From Pseudogracilibacillus sp037072025 (GTDB lineage Bacteria; Bacillota; Bacilli; Bacillales; Amphibacillaceae), in NCBI RefSeq assembly GCF_037072025.1, contig NZ_JAXHDD010000001.1:1-64000 (forward strand): a stretch of DNA of 64,000 nt, in the 5' to 3' direction. This document shows, piece after piece, positions 35,087-44,208 of this stretch (the first letter of the stretch is position 1; each line of letters starts with the position of its first letter). A program made the position numbers and the translations under genes. The notes below the pieces were generated by a model that worked only from the letters and a program-made list of their open reading frames with translations, did no database searches and had not been told where the DNA came from.

Positions 35087-35761
35087 TTATAGTGGTCCAG
35101 CAATACCTTGTTTACGTATTAAAATAAAATGTACTCCAAGCAGTACAAATAATGCAGCTGGTAAGAAAAATACGTGAATTGCAAAGAATCTTGTTAATGT
35201 CTGTGCACCAACGATCGTTGGGTCACCTGATAATAACGTTTTTAACTCTGTACCGATAAACGGAACTTGTTCTGCAATTTCAAGACCTACCTGTGTAGCA
35301 AAATATGCTTTATTATCCCACGGTAGTAAATAACCAGTGAACCCAAGTGCAAGCATTACAAAGAAGATTAATACTCCAACCATCCAGTTTAATTCACGTG
35401 GTTTTTTGTATGCTCCTTGGAAAAACACACGCATCGTATGTAAAAGTAACATGACTATAACTACACTTGCACCCCAATGGTGCATCCCACGAACAATTTG
35501 TCCATGTGCTACCTGACTTTGTAAGTAATAGACTGACTTCCATGCATTCTCAATATCAGGAACATAATACATCGTTAAGAACATTCCTGATAAGACCTGT
35601 ATAACAACGACGAAGAATGTTAAACCACCAAAACAATAAACGAACGCTGAGAAGTGATATGCCGGGTTAACATGTTCAGGTACTTCATGATCAGCTATAT
35701 CACGCCAAATTGGTGTAACATCTACTCGTTCATCAATCCAATCATATAATTTTTGGATCAT
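35087..35761 (-). CDS. qcrB: Menaquinol:cytochrome c reductase, cytochrome b subunit QcrB
   Basis: A 224-residue cytochrome b6-type protein with four helices. Heme-ligand His pairs are seen in VRGMHHWGASVV and on the fourth helix (FFAIHVFFLPA, LGVHFILI). It oxidises menaquinol. It lies between qcrA and qcrC, with 6 nt to qcrA. Confidence 0.97.
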   Translation of the reverse strand: MIQKLYDWIDERVDVTPIWRDIADHEVPEHVNPAYHFSAFVYCFGGLTFFVVVIQVLSGMFLTMYYVPDIENAWKSVYYLQSQVAHGQIVRGMHHWGASVVIVMLLLHTMRVFFQGAYKKPRELNWMVGVLIFFVMLALGFTGYLLPWDNKAYFATQVGLEIAEQVPFIGTELKTLLSGDPTIVGAQTLTRFFAIHVFFLPAALFVLLGVHFILIRKQGIAGPL

Positions 35762-35767
35762 TACGTA

Positions 35768-36283
35768 TTATGCCTCCCCTCTTGGTTTTGGTTCTCCAAG
35801 GTACAACATTCCATTTTCAACCTTATGTTCGTATACATCTAATGGCGCTAACGGTGGCGAACCCGGTACGTTTGTACCATCTTTATAGTAGCGACCATTA
35901 TGACATGGACAGAAAAACTCATTTGGATAATCTTCACTGCCTTCCCAAGAAACGAAACAACCTAAATGTTTACATACTGGGGAAAATGCTTGAATATCAC
36001 CATTTTCATCTTTGAATACCCATGCTGTACGGTTAATGTTTGATGTATACCATCCATCAACTTGTTCAACTTCCCAGTCAACACGCTGTGGCTCATCTGT
36101 AATATCATCAACAGAAATCTTAACATTAACTAACTCTCCCACTTCTCCTGCACTTTGAAGTACTGGATCTACAGCAAATCGCAACATAGGTACAAGCATA
36201 CCAGCAGCCATAAAACCACCTAATCCAGTTAAGGAGTAGTTTAAGAATTGTCTACGGGATACTTGTTGTTTTTTGTCACTCAT
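35768..36283 (-). CDS. qcrA: Menaquinol:cytochrome c reductase, Rieske subunit QcrA
   Basis: A 171-residue Rieske 2Fe-2S protein. The cluster ligands are in CKHLGCF and CPCHNGRYY, and the N-terminus has a twin-arginine signal anchor (SRRQFLNYSLTGLGGF). In B. subtilis QcrA is exported by the Tat pathway, and tatA/tatC are in this window. It is the first gene of qcrABC; a promoter should lie in 36284-36429. Confidence 0.97.
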   Translation of the reverse strand: MSDKKQQVSRRQFLNYSLTGLGGFMAAGMLVPMLRFAVDPVLQSAGEVGELVNVKISVDDITDEPQRVDWEVEQVDGWYTSNINRTAWVFKDENGDIQAFSPVCKHLGCFVSWEGSEDYPNEFFCPCHNGRYYKDGTNVPGSPPLAPLDVYEHKVENGMLYLGEPKPRGEA

Positions 36284-36429
36284 GGTTTTCCCCCCTCTTA
36301 CACGTTTTCACGGACAATATTAAATCTTATTACTAGGACAATTCAATAATAGCTTAAAGTTAAGACACGGTCAATTATTAATACATTTTGTAACAAATAT
36401 TTTGGTTTTTGCAGAATATTAACTAGTAT

Positions 36430-36888
36430 TTACCAATAAGATCGAATTAACTCACTTATTTGTTCAACTTGACTGCGAATAAGTTTAACGGCATCTTCTG
36501 AATTTATATTTCCAGGTTTCATACCAGGAAGCCAAAGTAAATTACAATCTAAATTTTTTTCAACTTTTTTCCATGCGTTATCGAAAGTTATTACAAATAT
36601 AGATGTAAATGGTTGTGTTTTTACATCTTCAATCCAACTATTTATACGGTTTACCTCATGATCAAGGTTTGAAGATTTCAAATAAGCGTATGTTGGAGCA
36701 AGTAAAACTCTGCCACTTAGTTCTTTTTCAATCTCATTCGTGTAAATACTTAGTACTTCACGATGAAAAGCATCTTTTTCCAAACTTGTCTCTTGCGATA
36801 AATGAAAAGCTTCCAAAGGAATAATTAATGTATCAATATATTCCTTTGCTTGTACATATTTTTTTAAATCCCCACTTAGCCACTTCAC
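36430..36888 (-). CDS. ypiF: YpiF-like protein (DUF2487)
   Basis: A 152-residue soluble protein with no catalytic motif recognised. Family assignment comes from the start MKWLSGDLKKYVQAKEYIDT and the fixed place between ypiB and qcrA. Function unknown. Confidence 0.82.
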   Translation of the reverse strand: MKWLSGDLKKYVQAKEYIDTLIIPLEAFHLSQETSLEKDAFHREVLSIYTNEIEKELSGRVLLAPTYAYLKSSNLDHEVNRINSWIEDVKTQPFTSIFVITFDNAWKKVEKNLDCNLLWLPGMKPGNINSEDAVKLIRSQVEQISELIRSYW

Positions 36889-36925
36889 ACCATTAATTCC
36901 TTTCCCATTTAGTAGTATTTTAAAC

Positions 36926-37465
36926 TTAAAAATTATTATCCATATTTTTATAAAAATCTTTCAACTCACTTGAATAACGGAAGAATTTATCATTATCTTT
37001 ATGATCCAAAGCTTTATTAATTTCTTGAAGCAAATATTTTACTTTCCCTTTAACTAATAGTTCGTTTAATAAGCTTTCCGCATATTGCTTGTCAATCTCT
37101 AACTGCATTAACTCTTCCTCTATAACAGCTTTGTATAAAGGATGTGAATTTTTTTCGGGAAAATTAATTTGAATATAAAAAGCTTCCTCATGATATAAGT
37201 GTAATTCATGGTAAGCTGTATACACATCATTTGTACGAACATTTCCTTTAAAAAATAAGAAGTTACGATCTTCTTCCAGAGTTGAAATAATTATCCCTTT
37301 AGGACAATATTCTGTATCGCTAACAAAATGTACGTTTTGTAAAGCTCGTTCATCTACTAATAGATCTTCAAGGAACCAGTTAATTTCTTGCACTTTAACG
37401 TTATAGTGAGAAATAAACCATTGTAAAAAGTGTTTTTTTGATTGAATGGATATCGGAGCAGACAT
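36926..37465 (-). CDS. ypiB: YpiB-like protein (UPF0302)
   Basis: A 179-residue cytosolic protein with the UPF0302 features KKHFLQWFISHYN and the RALQNVHFVSD segment, plus a C-terminal IDEAL-type helix (about 150-175). IDEAL motifs are short and of unclear role. It follows ypiA in the same direction. Confidence 0.87.
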   Translation of the reverse strand: MSAPISIQSKKHFLQWFISHYNVKVQEINWFLEDLLVDERALQNVHFVSDTEYCPKGIIISTLEEDRNFLFFKGNVRTNDVYTAYHELHLYHEEAFYIQINFPEKNSHPLYKAVIEEELMQLEIDKQYAESLLNELLVKGKVKYLLQEINKALDHKDNDKFFRYSSELKDFYKNMDNNF

Positions 37466-37510
37466 TGTATAAATTTCAACCCCTTTCTACAGAGTTAATC
37501 GTAACATATT

Positions 37511-38773
37511 TTACTCATTAATTGAAAATTTTAACCGCTCTAAAAAGGATGATGTTTCCTCATCGAAAGGCTCAAGATTAATATACTTTTCTAATATCTT
37601 AATAGCGTTATTATGCAATCCTTCTTCTGTTAAAAAATAGCCATATTCTTTCATAAATTCTTTGTCATCTGATAAGTAAGTACTTGCCTCTTCATATGAT
37701 TTCAGTGCTTTCTTATATAATTCTTCTTCAGTATAAGCTCTAGCCAGTTCCCATTCGTATATTGGATCACTTGCTCCAGCATTTTTACAGCTAGTAATAA
37801 GGTCGATTATGTCAGTGAACTGATTTCTGTCTTTGTACAATTGGATTAGTAAAAGAATTGCTTCCTGGTAATCAATATCTAAAGAAACAGCCTCTTTTAA
37901 GAAATGTATAGCTTCATGTTGATCATTTAAAGATAAAGTAAGTTGTGCAGCCAAATAATAGAGTTCTTTATTAAACTCATCATATTTAAGACCATCTTGA
38001 ACAATAGCATAGGCTTCTTTTAGTTGCCCTTCTTCCTTCATTGCTAGAGCCAGTTCTGGATATACCGAATGATAGTGAGGATCAATTTCTAGTAAATGTT
38101 TCCAAACATTAATGGCTATATCATTTCTTTTTTGCTGAAAAGCCGTAAAACCATATTTAAACAATGTATCTGGGTCTTGACTTTTCGATTTTTCATAATA
38201 AGCTAATGCTTTTTCATAATGACCAATTAATGCATGACATTCGGCTAAACGCTCAGTTAAGGATATACCATTTATATCTTTTATTTCTCCTTCAACTCTT
38301 TCATAAAAAGGAATTGCCCGACTGTACTGTCCAGTAGAAAATAGGAGTTCACCAAGTGCAAAATCAATTACATTTTCATTTGGAGCTAGTTGCTTAGCTT
38401 CGAGTAATTTTTGTTCCGAAACTTCAAATAGTCCTTGTGCCTGATATAAATCTGCTAATTGAAGCAATGAATTCACATAATAGACATCTTGTTTGTCAAG
38501 TTGATTCAATAATTCAATTGCCAATTCATCTTTTTCTAGCTCAATATACATCTCCGCAAGTTTTGTAATAATCTCTCCTTCATCGGGGTAATCGCCCAGT
38601 AATTCTTCAAGAACTACAATAGCTTCTTCAAAGAATCCCCATTCGTAATATAATTCTGTGACCATAAACTTCTCATCATCTGTGGCGGTGGGAAGAAATT
38701 CCCTTAATAATTTTAACGCTTCGTCCACTTTGCCTTTTTCCATGAACTGCACGGCTTTTTCGATAGAAATCAT
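37511..38773 (-). CDS. ypiA: Tetratricopeptide-repeat protein YpiA
   Basis: A 420-residue soluble protein made almost wholly of about 10-11 TPR units (for example AIPFYERVEGEIK and ALAYYEKSKSQDPDTL). It is presumably a protein-interaction scaffold. It matches ypiA in length and place between aroA and ypiB. No signal peptide. Confidence 0.9.
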   Translation of the reverse strand: MISIEKAVQFMEKGKVDEALKLLREFLPTATDDEKFMVTELYYEWGFFEEAIVVLEELLGDYPDEGEIITKLAEMYIELEKDELAIELLNQLDKQDVYYVNSLLQLADLYQAQGLFEVSEQKLLEAKQLAPNENVIDFALGELLFSTGQYSRAIPFYERVEGEIKDINGISLTERLAECHALIGHYEKALAYYEKSKSQDPDTLFKYGFTAFQQKRNDIAINVWKHLLEIDPHYHSVYPELALAMKEEGQLKEAYAIVQDGLKYDEFNKELYYLAAQLTLSLNDQHEAIHFLKEAVSLDIDYQEAILLLIQLYKDRNQFTDIIDLITSCKNAGASDPIYEWELARAYTEEELYKKALKSYEEASTYLSDDKEFMKEYGYFLTEEGLHNNAIKILEKYINLEPFDEETSSFLERLKFSINE

Positions 38774-39042
38774 TCATACATACTCCTTTTAAACATTGGT
38801 AACATTCAAGTGCGTTACAGGATAAACTTAACATCCTGTTATAACATCTGAACTCTAAAAGTTTAGAACAATAATTACTGATGACTTTTGCGACGCCCAT
38901 CTCGAGATTAAACCACTGACACTAGTATGTCCTAGCGTTAGAAGAGCTAGATTAGAAAACTTGGCATTCGCCAAGCCTTTAATAGCGAGTGCCTTAGTTG
39001 CACTTATGCAGTAGGAAAGTTTTTCCTATCTGCCAATGAAAA
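38774..39042. other. Intergenic region with two small hairpins
   Basis: CTTGGCATTCGCCAAG (about 38960) and GGAAAGTTTTTCC (about 39014) form short stems. The stretch 38950-39010 (GCCAAGCCTTTAATAGCGAGTGCC) has the look of a worn repeat element. No gene is supported; the ypiA promoter should be here. Confidence 0.35.
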
Positions 39043-39071
39043 ATAGAATCTACACATGCAGATTCTATTCA
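39043..39071 (-). terminator. Terminator overlapping the aroA stop codon
   Basis: The 10-bp perfect stem AATAGAATCT around GCATGTGT, then TTTTTC on the minus strand. The TAG stop of aroA lies inside the 5' arm, so a terminating ribosome would cover it. Confidence 0.85.
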
Positions 39072-40360
39072 TTCGTTATACTTTTTAAGTCTTCAAAGAA
39101 TCGTGGATACGAAACAGCTATTGAAGAGGTATCATCTAATGTTACTATATCTTCCGTAATTAATGAAGCAATAATTCCCATCATGGCGATTCGGTGGTCA
39201 CTATAACTTTTTATTTTTCCGCCAGTTAAAGATGTTTTACCGTGAATAATCATTCCATCTTTTTGCTCTTCAATGTTTGCCCCTAATGTTGAAAGCACAT
39301 CTATAACTGCGTTAATTCGATCCGTTTCTTTTACTCTTAATTCTTCGGCATCTTTAATGATAGTAGTTCCTTCTGCTTGAGTAGCAAGTAAAGCAATAAT
39401 TGGGATTTCATCGATAAGTCTTGGAATAAGTTCTGATGCAATCGTGGTACCTTTTAAGTGACTATAGGTTACTGTTACATCACCTAACAGTTCTCCACTT
39501 ATTTTCCTTTGATTCGTAATATGAATAGTAGCATTCATATCTAGTAAAACATCAAGAATACCTGAACGAGTTTTATTTAATCCAACATTCTTTAACGTAA
39601 TACGGCTATTTGGTACAACAGCTGCAGCAACCATAAAAAATGCAGCAGAAGAAATATCTCCAGGGACAGTAACGTTACATGCTGTTAAATCATTTTTATT
39701 CGTCACCCTTATTGCATTTTCTTTTACTCGTATATCCGCACCAAAAGCACGTAACATATTTTCTGTATGATCCCTCGTTTTTGCTTTTTCAATAACTGTT
39801 GTTTCACCTTCCGCAAATAAGCCAGCCAATAGTACAGCCGATTTTACTTGTGCACTTTTAACGGGAAGTTTATATTCAATCCCCGTTAATGTAGTGCCAC
39901 GAATAGATAGTGGCAGGAAATTGCCGTTTTTTCTCCCATCAATTTGTGCTCCCATTTGTTTAAGCGGTGTAACAACTCGGTCCATTGGACGAACGGTTAA
40001 AAAAGGATCTCCATATATAACTGTATAACAAGGAAGTGCTACTAATATTCCGGGCATTAGCCTCGCAGTAGTACCCGAGTTTCCCAAATATAACGGAGTA
40101 AGAGGTTCTTGGAACGACTTGAAACCTTCACTGTTTATTTCTACCGATGACCTAGACCTTTCAATCGATATACCTAACTTGCGAAAAATCTCGATAGTAT
40201 GAAGGCAATCTTCTCCGTCTAAAAAATTTTCAATTACTGTTTTCCCTTTAGCAAGAGACCCAAACATTACTGCACGATGGGAAATAGATTTATCTCCTGG
40301 CACGTAAATATCACCATGTAAACCATGTTTTACCGGTAAGAAGGATGTATTTTTTTTCAA
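39065..40360 (-). CDS. aroA: 3-phosphoshikimate 1-carboxyvinyltransferase (EPSP synthase)
   Basis: A 431-residue shikimate-pathway enzyme that adds enolpyruvate to shikimate 3-phosphate. Motifs: PGDKSISHRAVMFGSLAKG, LGNSGTTARLMPGIL, PGDISSAAFF, DEIPIIALLA and VKETDRI. B. subtilis calls it aroE. It ends the aromatic supraoperon; a hairpin element separates it from tyrA. Confidence 0.97.
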   Translation of the reverse strand: MKKNTSFLPVKHGLHGDIYVPGDKSISHRAVMFGSLAKGKTVIENFLDGEDCLHTIEIFRKLGISIERSRSSVEINSEGFKSFQEPLTPLYLGNSGTTARLMPGILVALPCYTVIYGDPFLTVRPMDRVVTPLKQMGAQIDGRKNGNFLPLSIRGTTLTGIEYKLPVKSAQVKSAVLLAGLFAEGETTVIEKAKTRDHTENMLRAFGADIRVKENAIRVTNKNDLTACNVTVPGDISSAAFFMVAAAVVPNSRITLKNVGLNKTRSGILDVLLDMNATIHITNQRKISGELLGDVTVTYSHLKGTTIASELIPRLIDEIPIIALLATQAEGTTIIKDAEELRVKETDRINAVIDVLSTLGANIEEQKDGMIIHGKTSLTGGKIKSYSDHRIAMMGIIASLITEDIVTLDDTSSIAVSYPRFFEDLKSITNE

Positions 40361-40395
40361 ATAAAACAGTCCTTTCTAATTTTAAAAAATCACTT

Positions 40396-40556
40396 TAAGA
40401 GGATGTTCAAAAAGTCCGGTAAAAAAGACACTGCGAATTTCGCACGAATGCTTGTTTCTCCGCTACTCATGTATCTAAATGCATACATTCCGCTGCTCGA
40501 AACTGCGCCGCCTCCAACTTCTTGATCCTTTTTATCCTCCTTTTTGAACACGCACT
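40396..40556. mobile_element. Hairpin MITE-like element, copy 2
   Basis: About 161 bp with AGAGGATGTTCAAAAAG at the left and CTTTTTGAACACGCACTT at the right. The ends are imperfect inverted repeats sharing GTTCAAAAAG and TAAAAA. Its right end abuts the tyrA TAA exactly. The central part (CACTGCGAATTTCGCACGAA) matches copy 1 at 21629. The flanks share CACTTTAA, so the target duplication cannot be told from element sequence. Confidence 0.78.
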
Positions 40557-41660
40557 TTAAACATCGATTGTAACTTCAAAACCCTTCTGTTTTAACAGGG
40601 AATGAGCTCTTTTTTGGTCTTCACGGTTTGTAACACTCAGTCTAAGTGCTCCATTAATATCATCCCGTATTTCCAAGATTTGAATGTTTCTTATACTAAT
40701 TTCTTCATCAGCTAATAATTGTACTACAGATGCAATCGATCCCGGTTGGTCTTTAATATCAACATAAACATCATAAAATGACGGTAATGCTCCTCTAGTC
40801 TTTTTCTTTCCAAGCCCGTCACGGTATTTTTTAGCTTGATCTAGATAGGCAATCATATCTTCCTTATTATTTTTATCTAAAAATTCTTTTAAGGTTACCA
40901 TTTCATTAATCCAGTCTTGGAGCAGTCGAGACATTTTGGAGCCATTATGCTGAAATATGTCTTGCCATAATTTTGGATTGCTAGAAGCAATACGAGTAAT
41001 GTCACGAAAACCACCCGCAGCAAGATTTGGTAAATATTGATGAACTTGTTCCCATTTTTTTGCTTGATGGACGAGAGAAGAAGCAATTAAATGAGGAAAA
41101 TGGGAAATGACACTTGTCATTTCATCATGTTCATCTGGTTGCAAAATAATAAAATTGCTTTTCGTTTCTCTAAGAACCTCTTTTAAAATTCCAACTTTAT
41201 CCATCGAGCATTCTGTAGTTGGTGTTAATACATAAATAGCATTTTCGAATAAGTGTTCTCGGGCTGCACGAATACCGTTTTTATGAGATCCGGCCATCGG
41301 ATGCCCACCTATAAACGTGATATTTGTATTGTTTAGATTATTAGCCACTTCCAATATAGACCCTTTAACGGAACTAACATCTGATACAATAATATCATGT
41401 TCGAAATCAATATGATCCAGTTGCTTTAAAAGTTCAATAGTTTCTGTAATCGGTGCTGCTAAAAAAACAATCTCCGCTTTTTTTACTCCCGATTCTAAAT
41501 CTGTACAAATTTCATCAATCGTACCTTCTTCTAGGGCTATTTGCAATGTATCTACATTTAAATCATAGCCTAAAATATAGTTCTCTTGCATTTTTTTCAT
41601 TGCTTTTGCAAGAGAACCTCCAATTAGCCCTAGACCTGCTACTAAAATTTTCCGTTTCAT
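40557..41660 (-). CDS. tyrA: Prephenate dehydrogenase
   Basis: A 367-residue NAD-dependent enzyme that turns prephenate into 4-hydroxyphenylpyruvate for tyrosine. Rossmann motif AGLGLIGGSLAKAM, catalytic His in GGHPMAGSHKNG, and a C-terminal ACT domain (about 295-367, VDIKDQPGSIASVVQ) for feedback control. It overlaps hisC by 4 nt. Confidence 0.96.
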   Translation of the reverse strand: MKRKILVAGLGLIGGSLAKAMKKMQENYILGYDLNVDTLQIALEEGTIDEICTDLESGVKKAEIVFLAAPITETIELLKQLDHIDFEHDIIVSDVSSVKGSILEVANNLNNTNITFIGGHPMAGSHKNGIRAAREHLFENAIYVLTPTTECSMDKVGILKEVLRETKSNFIILQPDEHDEMTSVISHFPHLIASSLVHQAKKWEQVHQYLPNLAAGGFRDITRIASSNPKLWQDIFQHNGSKMSRLLQDWINEMVTLKEFLDKNNKEDMIAYLDQAKKYRDGLGKKKTRGALPSFYDVYVDIKDQPGSIASVVQLLADEEISIRNIQILEIRDDINGALRLSVTNREDQKRAHSLLKQKGFEVTIDV

Positions 41661-42763
41661 TTCAAAACCCCATCATTTATTTTCGATTGCAATTCTTTTA
41701 ATATCGGTTGGAGAGCTAACATATCCTCTTCATTTCCAATTGTAACTCGTATCGTATTTGGATAACCAAGTAGGTTACCGGAGCGGACAATAAATCCGTG
41801 TTGCAATAAATAATGTGAAACCTTATCTGCATCTATTGGAGTATTAATTAATAGGAAGTTTGAATGTGATTCATAGTAAGACCAACCAATTGTGTCTAAA
41901 AACGCTTGAAAATCTTTCTTGACTTTGTCATTTAATTCTTTCGTTTTCTGAATAAACTTATCATCGTCAAGGGCTGCAATAGCTGCTTTTTGCGATAATG
42001 AAGTTGTATTAAAAGGCCCCCTAACAACATTTAACTTATGGGCTATTTCGGAATTTGCAATTCCGTATCCAACCCTTAATCCAGCTAAACCATAAATCTT
42101 TGAAAAGGTACGTAAGACAATTAGATTCGGATACGTGAATACAGAATCATGTAACGATAATCTTAATTGTTCTGATACAAACTCATAATAAGCTTCATCC
42201 AATACGACAAGAACTTCTGGTGGCACTTCATCCATAAATTGCTTGAACTCATCTTTTTGAATAATTGTACCAGTTGGATTGTCCGGCGTACAGATCCAGA
42301 CCACTTTTGTATTCTGGTCCATTGCATTTTTCATTTCTTCTAAATCATGCTTGCCATTTCTTGTCGGAATCTCCCTTACTTCTGCACCTTCAATAAGTGA
42401 ATGATGACGGTATTGTGTAAAGGTCGGAGAAGCCATTACAGTGTTGACTCCTGGATATAAAAAAGCACGACAAATAAACGTGATCACTTCATCTGAACCA
42501 TTTCCAAAGACAAGTTGCGATTCATCAACGTTAAGTTTTTCGGTCAATTTCATTCGCAAATCAGATGTATAGCCATCAGGATATATTTCGTAATCTATCA
42601 TACTTTTATTTAATTGCTCTTTTACTCGACTGGAACAACCATATGGGTTTTCATTTGAAGCTAATTTGACAATCTTATCTATGTTATATTTACGTTTCAC
42701 TTCCGCAATTTGCATTCCCTGTTTGTATGCCGTTAATTGATTTAAAATTTCCTTACCAACCAT
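41657..42763 (-). CDS. hisC: Histidinol-phosphate aminotransferase
   Basis: A 368-residue class I PLP enzyme used in histidine synthesis and, in Bacillus, also in phenylalanine/tyrosine transamination, which explains its place here. PLP Lys is in LRTFSKIYGLAGLRVGYG; CTPDNPTGT binds cofactor. It abuts aroH directly. In B. subtilis trpEDCFBA lie between aroH and hisC; here there is no gap at all. Confidence 0.96.
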   Translation of the reverse strand: MVGKEILNQLTAYKQGMQIAEVKRKYNIDKIVKLASNENPYGCSSRVKEQLNKSMIDYEIYPDGYTSDLRMKLTEKLNVDESQLVFGNGSDEVITFICRAFLYPGVNTVMASPTFTQYRHHSLIEGAEVREIPTRNGKHDLEEMKNAMDQNTKVVWICTPDNPTGTIIQKDEFKQFMDEVPPEVLVVLDEAYYEFVSEQLRLSLHDSVFTYPNLIVLRTFSKIYGLAGLRVGYGIANSEIAHKLNVVRGPFNTTSLSQKAAIAALDDDKFIQKTKELNDKVKKDFQAFLDTIGWSYYESHSNFLLINTPIDADKVSHYLLQHGFIVRSGNLLGYPNTIRVTIGNEEDMLALQPILKELQSKINDGVLK

Positions 42764-43138
42764 TTAATCACCTTCATTTCCAACTAAATCAGGTCTTAAT
42801 TTAATTGCTTCATTTAAAAAAACATGCTGTACCTCATTTTGTTTCAATTCTGTCTTTGCGACCATCATTACTCTAATACATAACGGTAAACTGTTTGGTA
42901 CGTCAATTTCTTTCATACACATAACTGGAACATGAGTCCATCCATTCAACTCTCTAGCAACTTTTGCAGGAAAACTAGCGTTTAAATCATTTGTAACGGA
43001 AAATAATACATGAGATATATCCTCAGGTTTGATCTGATTAGTCTCTACCATTCTTAAAACCAATTTTTTAGTTTCTTTCGTTATTTCTGCTTCAATATTA
43101 TCATTTACCGTTGTAGCTCCCCTAAAGCCCCGGATCAT
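42764..43138 (-). CDS. aroH: Chorismate mutase AroH
   Basis: A 124-residue monofunctional trimeric chorismate mutase. The start MIRGFRGATTV, Arg residues in AKVARELNGW and the CIRVMM segment fit the Bacillus AroH family. It overlaps aroB by 4 nt. Confidence 0.96.
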   Translation of the reverse strand: MIRGFRGATTVNDNIEAEITKETKKLVLRMVETNQIKPEDISHVLFSVTNDLNASFPAKVARELNGWTHVPVMCMKEIDVPNSLPLCIRVMMVAKTELKQNEVQHVFLNEAIKLRPDLVGNEGD

Positions 43139-44208
43139 ATATCCTTCAACTCCTTTTCAAACATTGCTAATGCTGTTAATACTTCTCGATCACTAAGTTC
43201 GATTGTTTTAGGATCAGCCACATTATTCAGTAAAACCATTTGAATATTCTGATTCTCGGCTTTTTTATCTAATTTCATTACCTCTAACAATTCTGAATTT
43301 TTTAGTCCGTATAAAGACAGTGGATAGTTATTATTCTTTAGCCAGCTATAAAGTGATTTGGATGGCAGGGCTTTATTATATGTTTGTTCACTTAGTCTTA
43401 AAGCAAACAACATACCTATTGCTACAGCTTCACCATGAGTAATTTTTCCATAACCTAATTTTGTCTCTAAAGCATGGGCTAACGTATGACCAAAGTTTAA
43501 AAATTTCCGGATATTTGATTCTTTTTCATCTTGTTCTACTATTTCAGCTTTAATTTTAATTCCATTACATAAATGGTCTCTTAATTGGTTGTTTGATAAG
43601 CTATAAATATCAACATTTAGAAGCCGTTTTAAAAAAGATTCATCTGCAATAAATGCTTCTTTAACAAGTTCTGCATAACCGGAACGTACTTCATGTTCCG
43701 GTAAAGAACTTAATGTGTTCACATCATAAATAACAGCTTTCGGTGGATAAAAACTTCCGATCATATTTTTCCCTAATTCATGGTTAATTGCTACTTTCCC
43801 ACCCACACTGCTGTCATGTGCAAGTATTGTTGTAGGCATTTGAATAAAATCAATTCCCCGCATAAAGGTAGATGCGACAAATCCTGCCAAATCACCAACA
43901 ACTCCACCTCCAAGAGCAATAATTAGTGACTTTCTATCAAGATGATAGTTCATTGCTTCTGTTTGGAGATGATAAAACTGACGTATATCTTTAGATGCTT
44001 CCCCACTTTTAATAATAGAGTGGAAGACACGCTGTCCTTTTAAAGCAGACAGAACATCATCTAAGTATAATGAAGCAACCTTATCGTCAGTGATAATTAG
44101 AATCGATGAATAATCCTGTTGGATAAGGTCTTGTAACTGAAAACGAAGGTTATCTCCGATATAGACGAAATATGAATGAGTAGACGTTTTTATACTCAGT
44201 TCATTCAT
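43135..44208 (-). CDS. aroB: 3-dehydroquinate synthase
   Basis: A 357-residue NAD/zinc enzyme for the second shikimate step. GGGVVGDLAGFVASTFMRG is the nucleotide signature; zinc His residues are in NFGHTLAHALE and ITHGEAVAIGM. One base separates it from aroC. Confidence 0.97.
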   Translation of the reverse strand: MNELSIKTSTHSYFVYIGDNLRFQLQDLIQQDYSSILIITDDKVASLYLDDVLSALKGQRVFHSIIKSGEASKDIRQFYHLQTEAMNYHLDRKSLIIALGGGVVGDLAGFVASTFMRGIDFIQMPTTILAHDSSVGGKVAINHELGKNMIGSFYPPKAVIYDVNTLSSLPEHEVRSGYAELVKEAFIADESFLKRLLNVDIYSLSNNQLRDHLCNGIKIKAEIVEQDEKESNIRKFLNFGHTLAHALETKLGYGKITHGEAVAIGMLFALRLSEQTYNKALPSKSLYSWLKNNNYPLSLYGLKNSELLEVMKLDKKAENQNIQMVLLNNVADPKTIELSDREVLTALAMFEKELKDI

